DNA from: an uncultured Clostridia bacterium
GTDB lineage: Bacteria; Bacillota; Clostridia; Christensenellales; UBA1242
Reading direction: 5' to 3'
Assembly: GCA_944372745.1 (NCBI GenBank)
Contig: CALWAB010000072.1
Span: 1-10,408, forward strand
DNA: 10,408 nucleotides
Shown here: piece by piece, positions 1-6,315 of the stretch
Position numbering within the stretch: position 1 is the first letter of the stretch
Layout: the number at the start of each line of letters is the position of its first letter
Made by a program: the position numbers and the translations under genes
Notes under the pieces: model-generated
Told to the model about the DNA's origin: nothing
Seen by the model: only the letters and a program-made list of their open reading frames with translations
The model's database searches: none

Positions 1-6
1 AAGTAG
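1..6 (+). CDS. rplE: Probable 3' end of rplE (last Lys codon and stop)
   Basis: The window opens with AAG TAG directly before rpsN. In this gene order the preceding gene is normally rplE (uL5), whose product often ends in Lys. At other junctions here (rpsM-rpsK, rpsK-rpsD) the TAG stop also forms the start of the SD, as it would here. Only two codons are visible, so this is inferred from context. Confidence 0.4.
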   Translation, partial: K

Positions 7-15
7 GAGGAAATA

Positions 16-201
16 ATGGCAAGAAAAGCGTTGATTGTTAAACAACAAAGAAAACAAAAGTATTCTACTCGTGAATACACCCGTTGTGCTATTTGTGGGC
101 GTCCTCATGCAGTTTTAAGAAAATATGGAATATGCAGAATTTGCTTCCGTGAACTCGCTTATAAAGGCGAAATTCCGGGCGTAAAGAAGGCAAGCTGGTA
201 A
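16..201 (+). CDS. rpsN: 30S ribosomal protein uS14, zinc-binding type
   Basis: This 61-residue protein belongs to the head of the 30S subunit. It is the short zinc-ribbon form of S14 (often called type Z), with Cys24, Cys27, Cys40 and Cys43 arranged as two CxxC pairs. The family's closing segment GVKKASW is intact. The length is exactly that of the type Z family; the zinc-free form is longer, about 90-100 residues. The start is fixed by AGGAGG at 5-10, five bases before ATG. The stop TAA at 199-201 touches the SD of rpsH. Nothing is odd in the gene. Confidence 0.98.
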   Translation: MARKALIVKQQRKQKYSTREYTRCAICGRPHAVLRKYGICRICFRELAYKGEIPGVKKASW

Positions 202-216
202 GGAGGATAATAGAGA

Positions 217-615
217 ATGACGACTAATGACCCAATAGCAGATATGCTCACTAGAATTCGCAATGCTATCATGGCACGCCACGAAAGTGTTGTAATACCT
301 AGTTCTAATATTAAAAAGAGCATTGCTGAAATTTTGCTTGACGAAGGTTTCATCGAAGGTTTTCAAGTAGAAGAAAAAGACGGGAAAGCAAATATAATCA
401 TTGAATTAAAATACAGTGACAAGCGTCACAGCGTTATTAGTGGATTGAAGAGAATATCTAAGCCAGGCTTGCGTATCTATGCAGGTGTAGAAGAATTACC
501 TAGAGTTCTCAATGGACTTGGAATCGCTATAGTATCAACTAATAAAGGACTAATGACAGACGAACAGGCAAGAGAAGCCAAATTAGGTGGCGAAATTATT
601 GCCTATGTGTGGTAA
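217..615 (+). CDS. rpsH: 30S ribosomal protein uS8
   Basis: A 132-residue S8, which binds 16S rRNA directly in the central domain and is needed early in 30S assembly. In E. coli the same protein represses the spc operon by binding its mRNA. The N-terminus (TNDPIADMLTRIRNA) and the C-terminal signature (STNKGLMTDEQAR, then GGEIIAYVW) are typical, and the length is standard. AGGAGG at 201-206 lies ten bases before ATG and overlaps the rpsN stop, so translation of the two genes is probably coupled. No S8-binding mRNA site was identified. Confidence 0.98.
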   Translation: MTTNDPIADMLTRIRNAIMARHESVVIPSSNIKKSIAEILLDEGFIEGFQVEEKDGKANIIIELKYSDKRHSVISGLKRISKPGLRIYAGVEELPRVLNGLGIAIVSTNKGLMTDEQAREAKLGGEIIAYVW

Positions 616-630
616 TGGGAGGAGAATAAT

Positions 631-1179
631 ATGTCAAGAATCGGTAGACATCCAATCGCTATCCCAGCAAACACACAGGTTGAGTTCATGGACAACAATG
701 TTGTCAAGGTAACTGGACCGCTGGGACAGTTGGAAAGAAAATTTAATAAAGAAGTATCATTTGAAAAAGACGGCGACAATATTATTGTTAAGCGTTGTGA
801 TGATTCTAAGGAAGCGCGTTCAATGCACGGACTTAGCAGAACACTTCTTAATAATATGATTGAAGGCGTTACAAAAGGTTTTACAAAGAAATTGATTGTA
901 AACGGTGTTGGTTTTAAGGCAACAAAACAAGGCAATAAATTGGTCTTGGATTTAGGTTTTTCAAAGCCTAAAGAAGTTTTAGACGAAGACGGCGTTACAA
1001 CAAATTGCCCAAGTGCTACAGAAGTAGAAGTTAAGGGCATAGATAAGGAAAAAGTCGGTCAATTCGCTGCGAAAATACGCGATATAAAGAGAGTTGAGCC
1101 TTATCATTTATACGGAATCCGCTATGCAGATGAAGTAGTAATTAAGAAAGAGGGCAGTAAGACTGCTGGTAAGAAATAG
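631..1179 (+). CDS. rplF: 50S ribosomal protein uL6
   Basis: A 182-residue L6 with the usual two repeated alpha/beta domains. It sits near the factor-binding site of the 50S subunit, close to the sarcin-ricin loop. The start (MSRIGRHPI), the central NGVGFKA and the late GIRYADEVV are characteristic. The SD GGAGGAG at 618-624 lies six bases before ATG. One part is unusual: the nearly invariant PEPYKGKGIRY stretch reads VEPYHLYGIRY here (residues 155-165), so the Lys-Gly-Lys core is gone although the flanks are intact. Length and reading frame are otherwise normal, so this looks like substitution, not damage. Confidence 0.98.
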   Translation: MSRIGRHPIAIPANTQVEFMDNNVVKVTGPLGQLERKFNKEVSFEKDGDNIIVKRCDDSKEARSMHGLSRTLLNNMIEGVTKGFTKKLIVNGVGFKATKQGNKLVLDLGFSKPKEVLDEDGVTTNCPSATEVEVKGIDKEKVGQFAAKIRDIKRVEPYHLYGIRYADEVVIKKEGSKTAGKK

Positions 1180-1191
1180 GGAGAGTAGCAA

Positions 1192-1560
1192 ATGATTATT
1201 AAAGAAGATAAAAATAAATTAAGAAAAAAGCGTCATTTGAGAGTGAGAAATAAGGTTAAAGGTACACAAGACCAACCTAGACTCAATGTTTATAGAAGCA
1301 CTACTCACATCTATACTCAAATCATTGATGACACTCGCGGTGTAACACTTGCTAGTGCATCAACAATTGAGAAAGCACTTGCTGACGCTCTTAAAGGCAA
1401 GACAAAAATGGAACAAGCCAAGATTATTGGTGAAACTATCGCAAAACGCGCTATTGAAAAAGGAATCAAAAAAGTCGTATTTGACCGTGGTGGATATTTG
1501 TACACGGGTCGAATTAAAGAAGTTGCCGAAGGTGCTAGAACAGGAGGTTTGGAATTATAA
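1192..1560 (+). CDS. rplR: 50S ribosomal protein uL18
   Basis: A 122-residue L18, which binds 5S rRNA together with uL5 in the central protuberance. It has the basic N-terminus, the segment RPRLNVYRS-like (here QPRLNVYRST), and the strongly conserved VFDRGGYLYTGRIK near residues 96-109, with the usual EAGLEF-like end (GGLEL). Length is standard. A purine-rich GGGAGAG at about 1179-1185 precedes ATG. The stop TAA shares its last base with the ATG of rpsE (TAATG), a typical arrangement for coupled translation. Confidence 0.97.
   Translation: MIIKEDKNKLRKKRHLRVRNKVKGTQDQPRLNVYRSTTHIYTQIIDDTRGVTLASASTIEKALADALKGKTKMEQAKIIGETIAKRAIEKGIKKVVFDRGGYLYTGRIKEVAEGARTGGLEL
1542..1547 (+). promoter_or_regulatory. 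Ribosome binding site of rpsE, within rplR
   Basis: AGGAGG lies inside the 3' end of rplR, 12 bases before the ATG at 1560. The next in-frame ATG (1572) is 24 bases away, and the internal Met at codon 68 (1761) has no SD. This site therefore supports the long form of uS5 with its N-terminal extension. Confidence 0.75.
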
Positions 1561-2234
1561 TGGAAGAAAATATGGAAAACAATGTAGAAAATGTTGAAGA
1601 AGTAAAAGAAACCGTTGCTGAACCTAATGTAGAAAACACTGAAAAGGTTGAAAATAACGACAATAAAGATAGACGCGGTGGAAAGCGTTTCGACAAGAAC
1701 AAAAAGTTCGGCAAACGCGACGATAGAAAACGCCGTGACGATAGACGCCCTCGCGATGAAATGGAAAGCAGAGTAGTATCAAGACGCAGAGTACAAAAAT
1801 CAGTACAAGGTGGTGACATCACTACTTATTCGGTTCTCGTAGTAGTTGGCGACAAAAAAGGCAGAGTAGGTATTGGTAGAGGTAAATCTCGTGAACAAAC
1901 TGAAGCAGTTGATAAGGCAATAAGAAACGCTAAGAAGAATATTGTTACAATAGCAACTGAAGGCACAACAATACCTCACGCAACTGAAGGCAAATTTGGA
2001 ACAAGTAAAATCATAATGCTTCCAGCTAAGGATGGTAATGGTATCATTGCAGGTGGTGCAGCTCGTGCAGTTATAGAACTTGCAGGAATTCGTGACATCA
2101 CTACAAAGTTACACGGTAGTTCAAATAAAGAAAATTGTGTTAAAGCAACATTGCAAGCATTAATGAGTTTGAGAACACTTGAACAAGTTAAAAAATTGCG
2201 TGGTAAAAATGAAAATATGGTGGAGGGCAACTAA
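1560..2234 (+). CDS. rpsE: 30S ribosomal protein uS5 with an acidic/basic N-terminal extension
   Basis: uS5 contributes to decoding accuracy and to the mRNA entry channel. The conserved part runs from about residue 69 (ESRVV) and carries VVVGDKKGRVGIGRGK, GTTIPH, GIIAGGAARAVIELAGI and KLRGK. The protein is 224 residues against a usual length near 166. The excess is an N-terminal arm of about 67 residues: first acidic and rich in Glu, Asn and Val (1-35), then rich in Lys, Arg and Asp (36-67). The usual GGRRFRF after the first strand reads GGDITTY. The start is set by AGGAGG at 1542-1547. The extension is in frame and continuous. A start at Met68 would give the normal size but lacks an SD. The arm resembles the one on uL30 encoded next. 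Confidence 0.97.
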   Translation: MEENMENNVENVEEVKETVAEPNVENTEKVENNDNKDRRGGKRFDKNKKFGKRDDRKRRDDRRPRDEMESRVVSRRRVQKSVQGGDITTYSVLVVVGDKKGRVGIGRGKSREQTEAVDKAIRNAKKNIVTIATEGTTIPHATEGKFGTSKIIMLPAKDGNGIIAGGAARAVIELAGIRDITTKLHGSSNKENCVKATLQALMSLRTLEQVKKLRGKNENMVEGN

Positions 2235-2236
2235 TT

Positions 2237-2506
2237 ATGGCAAAAACAGAAAATGTTGAAAACATAGAGAAAGTTGAAGAAGTTGTAGAAAAGAAACCTA
2301 AAACTGCCTCCAAATCAAAAAAAGCTAAGAAAGAAATCAAGGTTACTTTAATAAGAAGTGCTTGTTCTGCTAAACCTAATCAACGCAAAACTTGTGAAGC
2401 ATTGGGTTTGAGAAAAATGAACGCTAGCAAGGTAGTGGAAGACACTCCAGCAGTACGCGGAATGATTTTCACAATCAAACACCTTGTTAAAGTAGAAGAA
2501 ATTTAA
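2237..2506 (+). CDS. rpmD: 50S ribosomal protein uL30 with N-terminal extension
   Basis: A small 50S protein. The family core starts near residue 33 (EIKVTLIRS) and includes ALGLRKMNASKVVEDTPAVRGMI and the closing HLVKVEE, all typical. Total length is 89 residues against about 60 in most bacteria. The extra 32 residues consist of an acidic stretch (TENVENIEKVEEVVE) followed by a Lys-rich stretch with several KK pairs. The SD GGAGGG at 2222-2227 lies inside the last codons of rpsE, nine bases before ATG, and the gap to rpsE is two bases. No ATG follows the first one before the core, so the extension is probably translated. Its similarity to the uS5 arm is described among the findings. Confidence 0.96.
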   Translation: MAKTENVENIEKVEEVVEKKPKTASKSKKAKKEIKVTLIRSACSAKPNQRKTCEALGLRKMNASKVVEDTPAVRGMIFTIKHLVKVEEI

Positions 2507-2523
2507 GGAAGGAGGGCGAAATT

Positions 2524-2970
2524 ATGAATATACACGAATTAAGTCCTGCTCCTAATTCTACGCACAGAGCTAAACGCGTTGGTCGTGGTGTGGGTAGCGG
2601 ACTTGGCAAAACTTCTGGCAGAGGACAAAAAGGACAAAACTCACGCAGTGGCGGTGGAGTTAGAATCGGATTTGAAGGCGGACAAATGCCTTTGATTCGT
2701 AGACTTCCTCGTCGTGGGTTCAATAACAACGAATTCAAGAAACAATATACTATTGTCAATGTTTGTGATTTAGAAAAACTTGACGATGGTGCAGTTGTTG
2801 ATATAGCATTGCTTAAAGATAAGGGAATTGTAGGGAAAGTAGAAAAATACGGACTTAAAGTTCTCGGCAATGGTGAATTGACTAAGAAATTGACTGTCAA
2901 AGCCGCTGTTTTCACCAAGACTGCTCAAGAAAAAATTGAAAAAGCAGGCGGCAAAATTGAGGTGCTATAA
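2524..2970 (+). CDS. rplO: 50S ribosomal protein uL15
   Basis: A 148-residue L15, an extended 23S rRNA-binding protein needed late in 50S assembly. The N-terminal third is the usual Gly/Arg-rich tail (RVGRGVGSGLGKTSGRGQ), followed by GGGVRIGFEGGQMPL and RRLPRRGF, then a compact C-terminal domain ending KAGGKIEVL. Length is normal. The SD GGAGGG at 2511-2516 lies seven bases before ATG. The stop TAA shares one base with the secY start, the usual coupling of these two genes. Confidence 0.98.
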   Translation: MNIHELSPAPNSTHRAKRVGRGVGSGLGKTSGRGQKGQNSRSGGGVRIGFEGGQMPLIRRLPRRGFNNNEFKKQYTIVNVCDLEKLDDGAVVDIALLKDKGIVGKVEKYGLKVLGNGELTKKLTVKAAVFTKTAQEKIEKAGGKIEVL

Positions 2971-4256
2971 TGTTTGAAAACTTGAGAGATGCCTTCAAAG
3001 TCAAAGATGTTCGCAAGAAAATCCTTTGGACGCTACTTATCCTACTCATATATAGAGTAGGATGTTGGCTTCCTATCCCGGGGATAGCATTTGACTATTT
3101 TAGTGAAGGTGCTAATGACTTCTTATCACTATTGAGTGCAATCACTGGTGGTGCACTCGCTAACGGTGCATTTTTGGCACTAGGCGTTATTCCATACATC
3201 AGTGCGTCAATTATTATGCAGTTATTGACTTTCGGTATTCCAGCATTAGAGAGATTATCTAAGCAGGGTGATGCAGGAAGAAAGAAAATTGCATTCTACA
3301 CAAGAATAGTTACATTAGTACTAGCACTCGCTCAAAGTATTGGTATAGTATATGGTTTTGGCGTACAAAACTTCTTAAATGCTGATGCTCTAGGTGGTGC
3401 ACCATTATGGCTAGTCGGCACAATAGTTGTCATATTGCTATGTGCAGGTGCTATGTTCACAATGTGGTTAGGTGAGAAAATAACAGACTTAGGGATAGGT
3501 AATGGACTTTCATTACTCGTGTTTATTGGTATCATCTCAAGTGCTGGCACATCATTAATTCAGAGTTTCGTTGGTTTAGCAGAGAACATTGAATATCTCT
3601 GGGATATATTGATATTCGTCGCTTTGCTTATCATCATATTCTGGCTTATGACTTATGTAGACTTATCCGTGCGTAAAATACCAGTCAATTATGCAAAACA
3701 GATTAAGGGTAGAAAGATGTATGGCGGACAATCAACTAATATACCTATCAAGGTAAATAGTTTTGGTGTTATGCCTATAATCTTTGCAATGAGTTTTATA
3801 ATGTTCCCACAATATATAATTCAAATATTCTGGCCAAATTCAAGTGCAAATGTATGGTATAGCGAATGGTTAGGTGCTGGGTCACCAATCTACTTTGTTT
3901 TGTCGGCAATTCTAATTGTATTCTTCTCATATTTCTATGGAAGTATGGTATTTAAACCAGATGAAATAAGTAGACAATTACAACAAAATGGTGGGTTTAT
4001 TCCGGGCATTCGTGCAGGAAGGCCAACCGCAGAATATATTAAGAAAATATCCAATAGAATAACATTCTTCGGTGCAATGTATCTAGCACTAGTATTCATT
4101 ATTCCTACATTGATATTCACTTTCGTAGCAACGGCAGGACTTGTCAATGCATTTACCGCAACTGGTATGTTGATTGTAGTCAGTGTTGCACTAGAATTTG
4201 ATAAACAACTGGAAGGACAGTTGATGATGAAGAACTACAAAGGATTCTTAAAATAA
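2970..4256 (+). CDS. secY: Protein translocase channel subunit SecY
   Basis: SecY forms the membrane channel through which SecA- or ribosome-delivered proteins cross or enter the membrane. The 428 residues show ten hydrophobic segments, at about 18-37, 68-88, 109-130, 147-168, 176-196, 208-230, 264-286, 306-327, 367-388 and 390-408. The plug region follows segment 1 at about 50-66. The cytosolic loop after segment 6 carries RKIPVNYAKQ. The loop after segment 8 carries FIPGIRAGRPT, whose Arg348 matches E. coli Arg357, needed for SecA-driven export. The end NYKGFLK is typical. GAGGTG at 2959-2964 serves as SD within rplO. Both ends overlap neighbours by one base (TAATG). Confidence 0.98.
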   Translation: MFENLRDAFKVKDVRKKILWTLLILLIYRVGCWLPIPGIAFDYFSEGANDFLSLLSAITGGALANGAFLALGVIPYISASIIMQLLTFGIPALERLSKQGDAGRKKIAFYTRIVTLVLALAQSIGIVYGFGVQNFLNADALGGAPLWLVGTIVVILLCAGAMFTMWLGEKITDLGIGNGLSLLVFIGIISSAGTSLIQSFVGLAENIEYLWDILIFVALLIIIFWLMTYVDLSVRKIPVNYAKQIKGRKMYGGQSTNIPIKVNSFGVMPIIFAMSFIMFPQYIIQIFWPNSSANVWYSEWLGAGSPIYFVLSAILIVFFSYFYGSMVFKPDEISRQLQQNGGFIPGIRAGRPTAEYIKKISNRITFFGAMYLALVFIIPTLIFTFVATAGLVNAFTATGMLIVVSVALEFDKQLEGQLMMKNYKGFLK

Positions 4257-4873
4257 TGAATTTAGTACTATTGGGGCCACCCGCGAGTGGAAAGGGTACT
4301 TGTTCTGCATATTTACATGAGAAGTATCATTTTGTCCACATTTCGATGGGGGATATACTTCGCGATTATGCAAAAGCAAATACAAAATTAGCAAATATTG
4401 TCCGTGATACGCTTTCAAAAGGTAAAATACTTGATGAAAATATTACGGCAGAAATATTATATGATTATCTCAAAGATAGAAATCTTTTTGATAATCTCTT
4501 GCTTGACGGTTATCCAAGGGGGTTAAAATCTGTTGAACTTATGAAACGCTTTGTAAATATATCCAAAGTGATAGTATTGGATGCAGATTTTGAGCTCATA
4601 AAAAAACGCATTCTAAATAGAATAACTTGTCCAAATTGTGGTAAAAACTTTTCAAAAGAAAACTACAAATTGGATAAGTGTGATGAATGTGGCAGTAAAT
4701 TGGTAAAAAGAAGTGATGACAATTTAGAATCACTTACAGTCCGTATGCAAGAATATCAAAGGTTGACAATACCAGTAATTGAACATTACGAAAAATTAGG
4801 TCTAGTTTATAGAATAGACTCAAAGCAAGACTATAAATCACAACTTGATAAACTAATGGAAGATTTAAAATGA
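4256..4873 (+). CDS. Adenylate kinase family protein, first tandem copy with altered AMP site
   Basis: Adenylate kinase converts ATP plus AMP to two ADP, and adk normally follows secY. This 205-residue protein has the P-loop GPPASGKGT (7-15), a Cys4 zinc site in the LID (Cys125, Cys128, Cys142, Cys145) and the arginines matching E. coli 36, 88, 119, 123, 156 and 167 (here 36, 88, 118, 122, 152, 163). Two adenine-contact positions differ: Thr31 is Met (HISMGD) and Gln92 is Ser (DGYPRGLKS). The phosphate-handling residues are intact, so it is probably an active nucleoside monophosphate kinase, but specificity for AMP is uncertain. It overlaps secY by one base and the next copy by four. The SD is weak (AAAGGA near 4239). 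It is not obviously decayed. Confidence 0.9.
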   Translation: MNLVLLGPPASGKGTCSAYLHEKYHFVHISMGDILRDYAKANTKLANIVRDTLSKGKILDENITAEILYDYLKDRNLFDNLLLDGYPRGLKSVELMKRFVNISKVIVLDADFELIKKRILNRITCPNCGKNFSKENYKLDKCDECGSKLVKRSDDNLESLTVRMQEYQRLTIPVIEHYEKLGLVYRIDSKQDYKSQLDKLMEDLK

Positions 4874-5508
4874 ACATTTTAATAATTGGAGCACCAGGAA
4901 GTGGTAAAGGTACTCTATCACAAAAATTATCAAAAAAGTACAATCTTAAACATTTGTCAACGGGTGACATCTTTAGGGCGGAAATAGCCGAAGGTACACC
5001 GCGTGGTCAAGTGCTAAAAGACGCAATGGAGCGTGGTTTACTCGCTCCAAGTGATATTCTTTTAGAAGTTATGAAGGATAGACTATCTAAAGAAGAATAT
5101 GCTGATAATGTATTATTAGACGGATTTGGGAAAACGCTTGATGAAGCCAAAGAACTTAATTCATTTTATAATATAGATAAAGTAATATTTTTAGATGTAG
5201 ATTTTGATACAGTACTTCAAAGAATTTTAAAACGCCGAATTTGTCCAGACTGTGGGTATGTGACTACAGTAGATGAATCTGGTGAAACTTGTGAAAAATG
5301 CGGCTCAAATTTGGTTAGTCGTATAGACGACAATGAAGAAACTTTTAAGAAACGCTATGAAGTCTTTCAAGAACAAACTATGCCTATAGTCAAATATTTT
5401 AGCGATGCTAAAAAACTTAAAAAAATTAATGCAAATGATACAATAGAAAATAATTTTGCAAAAGTTTGTAGAATTATTGAAGATAGCTCAAAGGAAATAG
5501 AAAGATAA
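4870..5508 (+). CDS. Adenylate kinase family protein, second tandem copy lacking the DGFPR arginine
   Basis: A 212-residue paralogue of the preceding protein, aligned without gaps to about residue 128, with 50 of 128 positions identical by hand count. It keeps the P-loop GAPGSGKGT, HLSTGDIFR with Thr31 and Arg36, the LID zinc cysteines (125, 128, 141, 144) and Arg118, Arg122, Arg151 and Arg162. The family's DGFPRT reads DGFGKT: Pro87 is Gly and Arg88, which binds the AMP phosphate, is Lys. Gln92 is Glu. In E. coli Adk, changing Arg88 strongly reduces activity, so this copy may be weak, altered in substrate or regulatory. The ATGA overlap with the first copy implies coupled synthesis. It is the last gene before a probable internal promoter. 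Which copy supplies normal Adk activity cannot be told from sequence. Confidence 0.9.
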   Translation: MNILIIGAPGSGKGTLSQKLSKKYNLKHLSTGDIFRAEIAEGTPRGQVLKDAMERGLLAPSDILLEVMKDRLSKEEYADNVLLDGFGKTLDEAKELNSFYNIDKVIFLDVDFDTVLQRILKRRICPDCGYVTTVDESGETCEKCGSNLVSRIDDNEETFKKRYEVFQEQTMPIVKYFSDAKKLKKINANDTIENNFAKVCRIIEDSSKEIER

Positions 5509-5511
5509 CTA

Positions 5512-5540
5512 TTGTATTTAATTTCTATTTATGATATAAT
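5512..5540 (+). promoter_or_regulatory. Candidate internal promoter before map
   Basis: TTGTAT (5512-5517) is followed after 17 bases by a perfect TATAAT (5535-5540), preceded by TGA to make an extended -10. It lies in the only gap (50 bases) between adk2 and map. Transcription would start near 5547, leaving a leader of about 12 bases that still contains the SD AAGGAA (5548-5553). The -35 is weak, and AT-rich DNA can produce such matches by chance, but the spacing and full -10 are good. Confidence 0.6.
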
Positions 5541-5558
5541 TTAAAAGAAGGAATGTAA

Positions 5559-6308
5559 ATGGAAGCACATATTAAAACGCCTAGTGAAATTGAACATATG
5601 AAGGAAGCGTGTAGAATTACAGGAGATGCACTTAAAAAGGTTGAAGAAAAAATTCGTGCTGGTATGACTACAATGATGATAGATAATATTGTCCGTGATT
5701 ATATTCATTCATGTAATGCTAAATGCTCCTTTAAAAATTATCAAGGTTATCCAGGCAATGCTTGTGTATCTATCAATGATGAAATAGTGCACGGAATACC
5801 AAGTTCTCATAGAAGAATAGAGGAAGGTGACATTGTTTCAGTAGATGTAGGTGCATATAAAAATGGCTTTCACGGAGACGCAGCACGCACATTCTTAATA
5901 GGAGATGTGAGTGAAGATAAGAAAAAACTTGTCCGCGTCACTGAAGAATGTTTCTTTGAAGGAATAAAAGGGATAAAAGACGGCAGTTTTGTCGGCGACA
6001 TCTCTTGTCAAGTACAGGCACATGCCGAAAGCAATGGCTTTAGCGTTGTTAGGATGCTAGAAGGACACGGAGTAGGCAGAAACTTGCACGAATATCCATC
6101 AGTGCCAAACTATGGTAGAGCAGGAAGTGGGGCTAAATTGTATGCGGGTATGACAATAGCAATTGAACCTATGATTAATATGGGGAAGAAAGAAATTGTG
6201 ATGCTTGATGACGATTGGACAATTGTAACAAAGGATGGGCTTCCAGCTTCACACTATGAAAATACTATTTTAATCACAAACGATGGCGTAGAAATTTTAA
6301 CGCTATAG
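5559..6308 (+). CDS. map: Methionine aminopeptidase, type I
   Basis: Map removes the initiator methionine from new proteins in the cytoplasm. The 249-residue protein has the pita-bread fold residues: His78, and metal ligands Asp96, Asp107, His170, Glu203 and Glu234 (E. coli Asp97, Asp108, His171, Glu204, Glu235). The motifs CVSINDEIVHGIP, SVDVGA, GHGVGRNLHEYPSVPNYG and AIEPM are typical. There is no N-terminal zinc-finger extension, so it is the short bacterial form (type Ia). AAGGAA lies five bases before ATG. The start is immediately preceded by ATGTAA, a minimal start-stop pair. The stop overlaps the SD of the KOW gene. Confidence 0.98.
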   Translation: MEAHIKTPSEIEHMKEACRITGDALKKVEEKIRAGMTTMMIDNIVRDYIHSCNAKCSFKNYQGYPGNACVSINDEIVHGIPSSHRRIEEGDIVSVDVGAYKNGFHGDAARTFLIGDVSEDKKKLVRVTEECFFEGIKGIKDGSFVGDISCQVQAHAESNGFSVVRMLEGHGVGRNLHEYPSVPNYGRAGSGAKLYAGMTIAIEPMINMGKKEIVMLDDDWTIVTKDGLPASHYENTILITNDGVEILTL

Positions 6309-6315
6309 GTGATAT

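Noticed and set aside
603..1040. Long antisense open frame opposite rplF
   Set aside because: It mirrors the codon pattern of rplF, has no ribosome binding site, and encodes Ser/Leu-rich sequence typical of antisense shadows.
1349..1597. Open frame overlapping rplR and rpsE
   Set aside because: Both overlapping genes are certain ribosomal proteins, and this frame has no SD or family similarity.
4256..4873. First adk copy as a pseudogene
   Set aside because: The frame is complete, and the P-loop, zinc cysteines and all phosphate-binding arginines are intact. Only base-contact positions differ.
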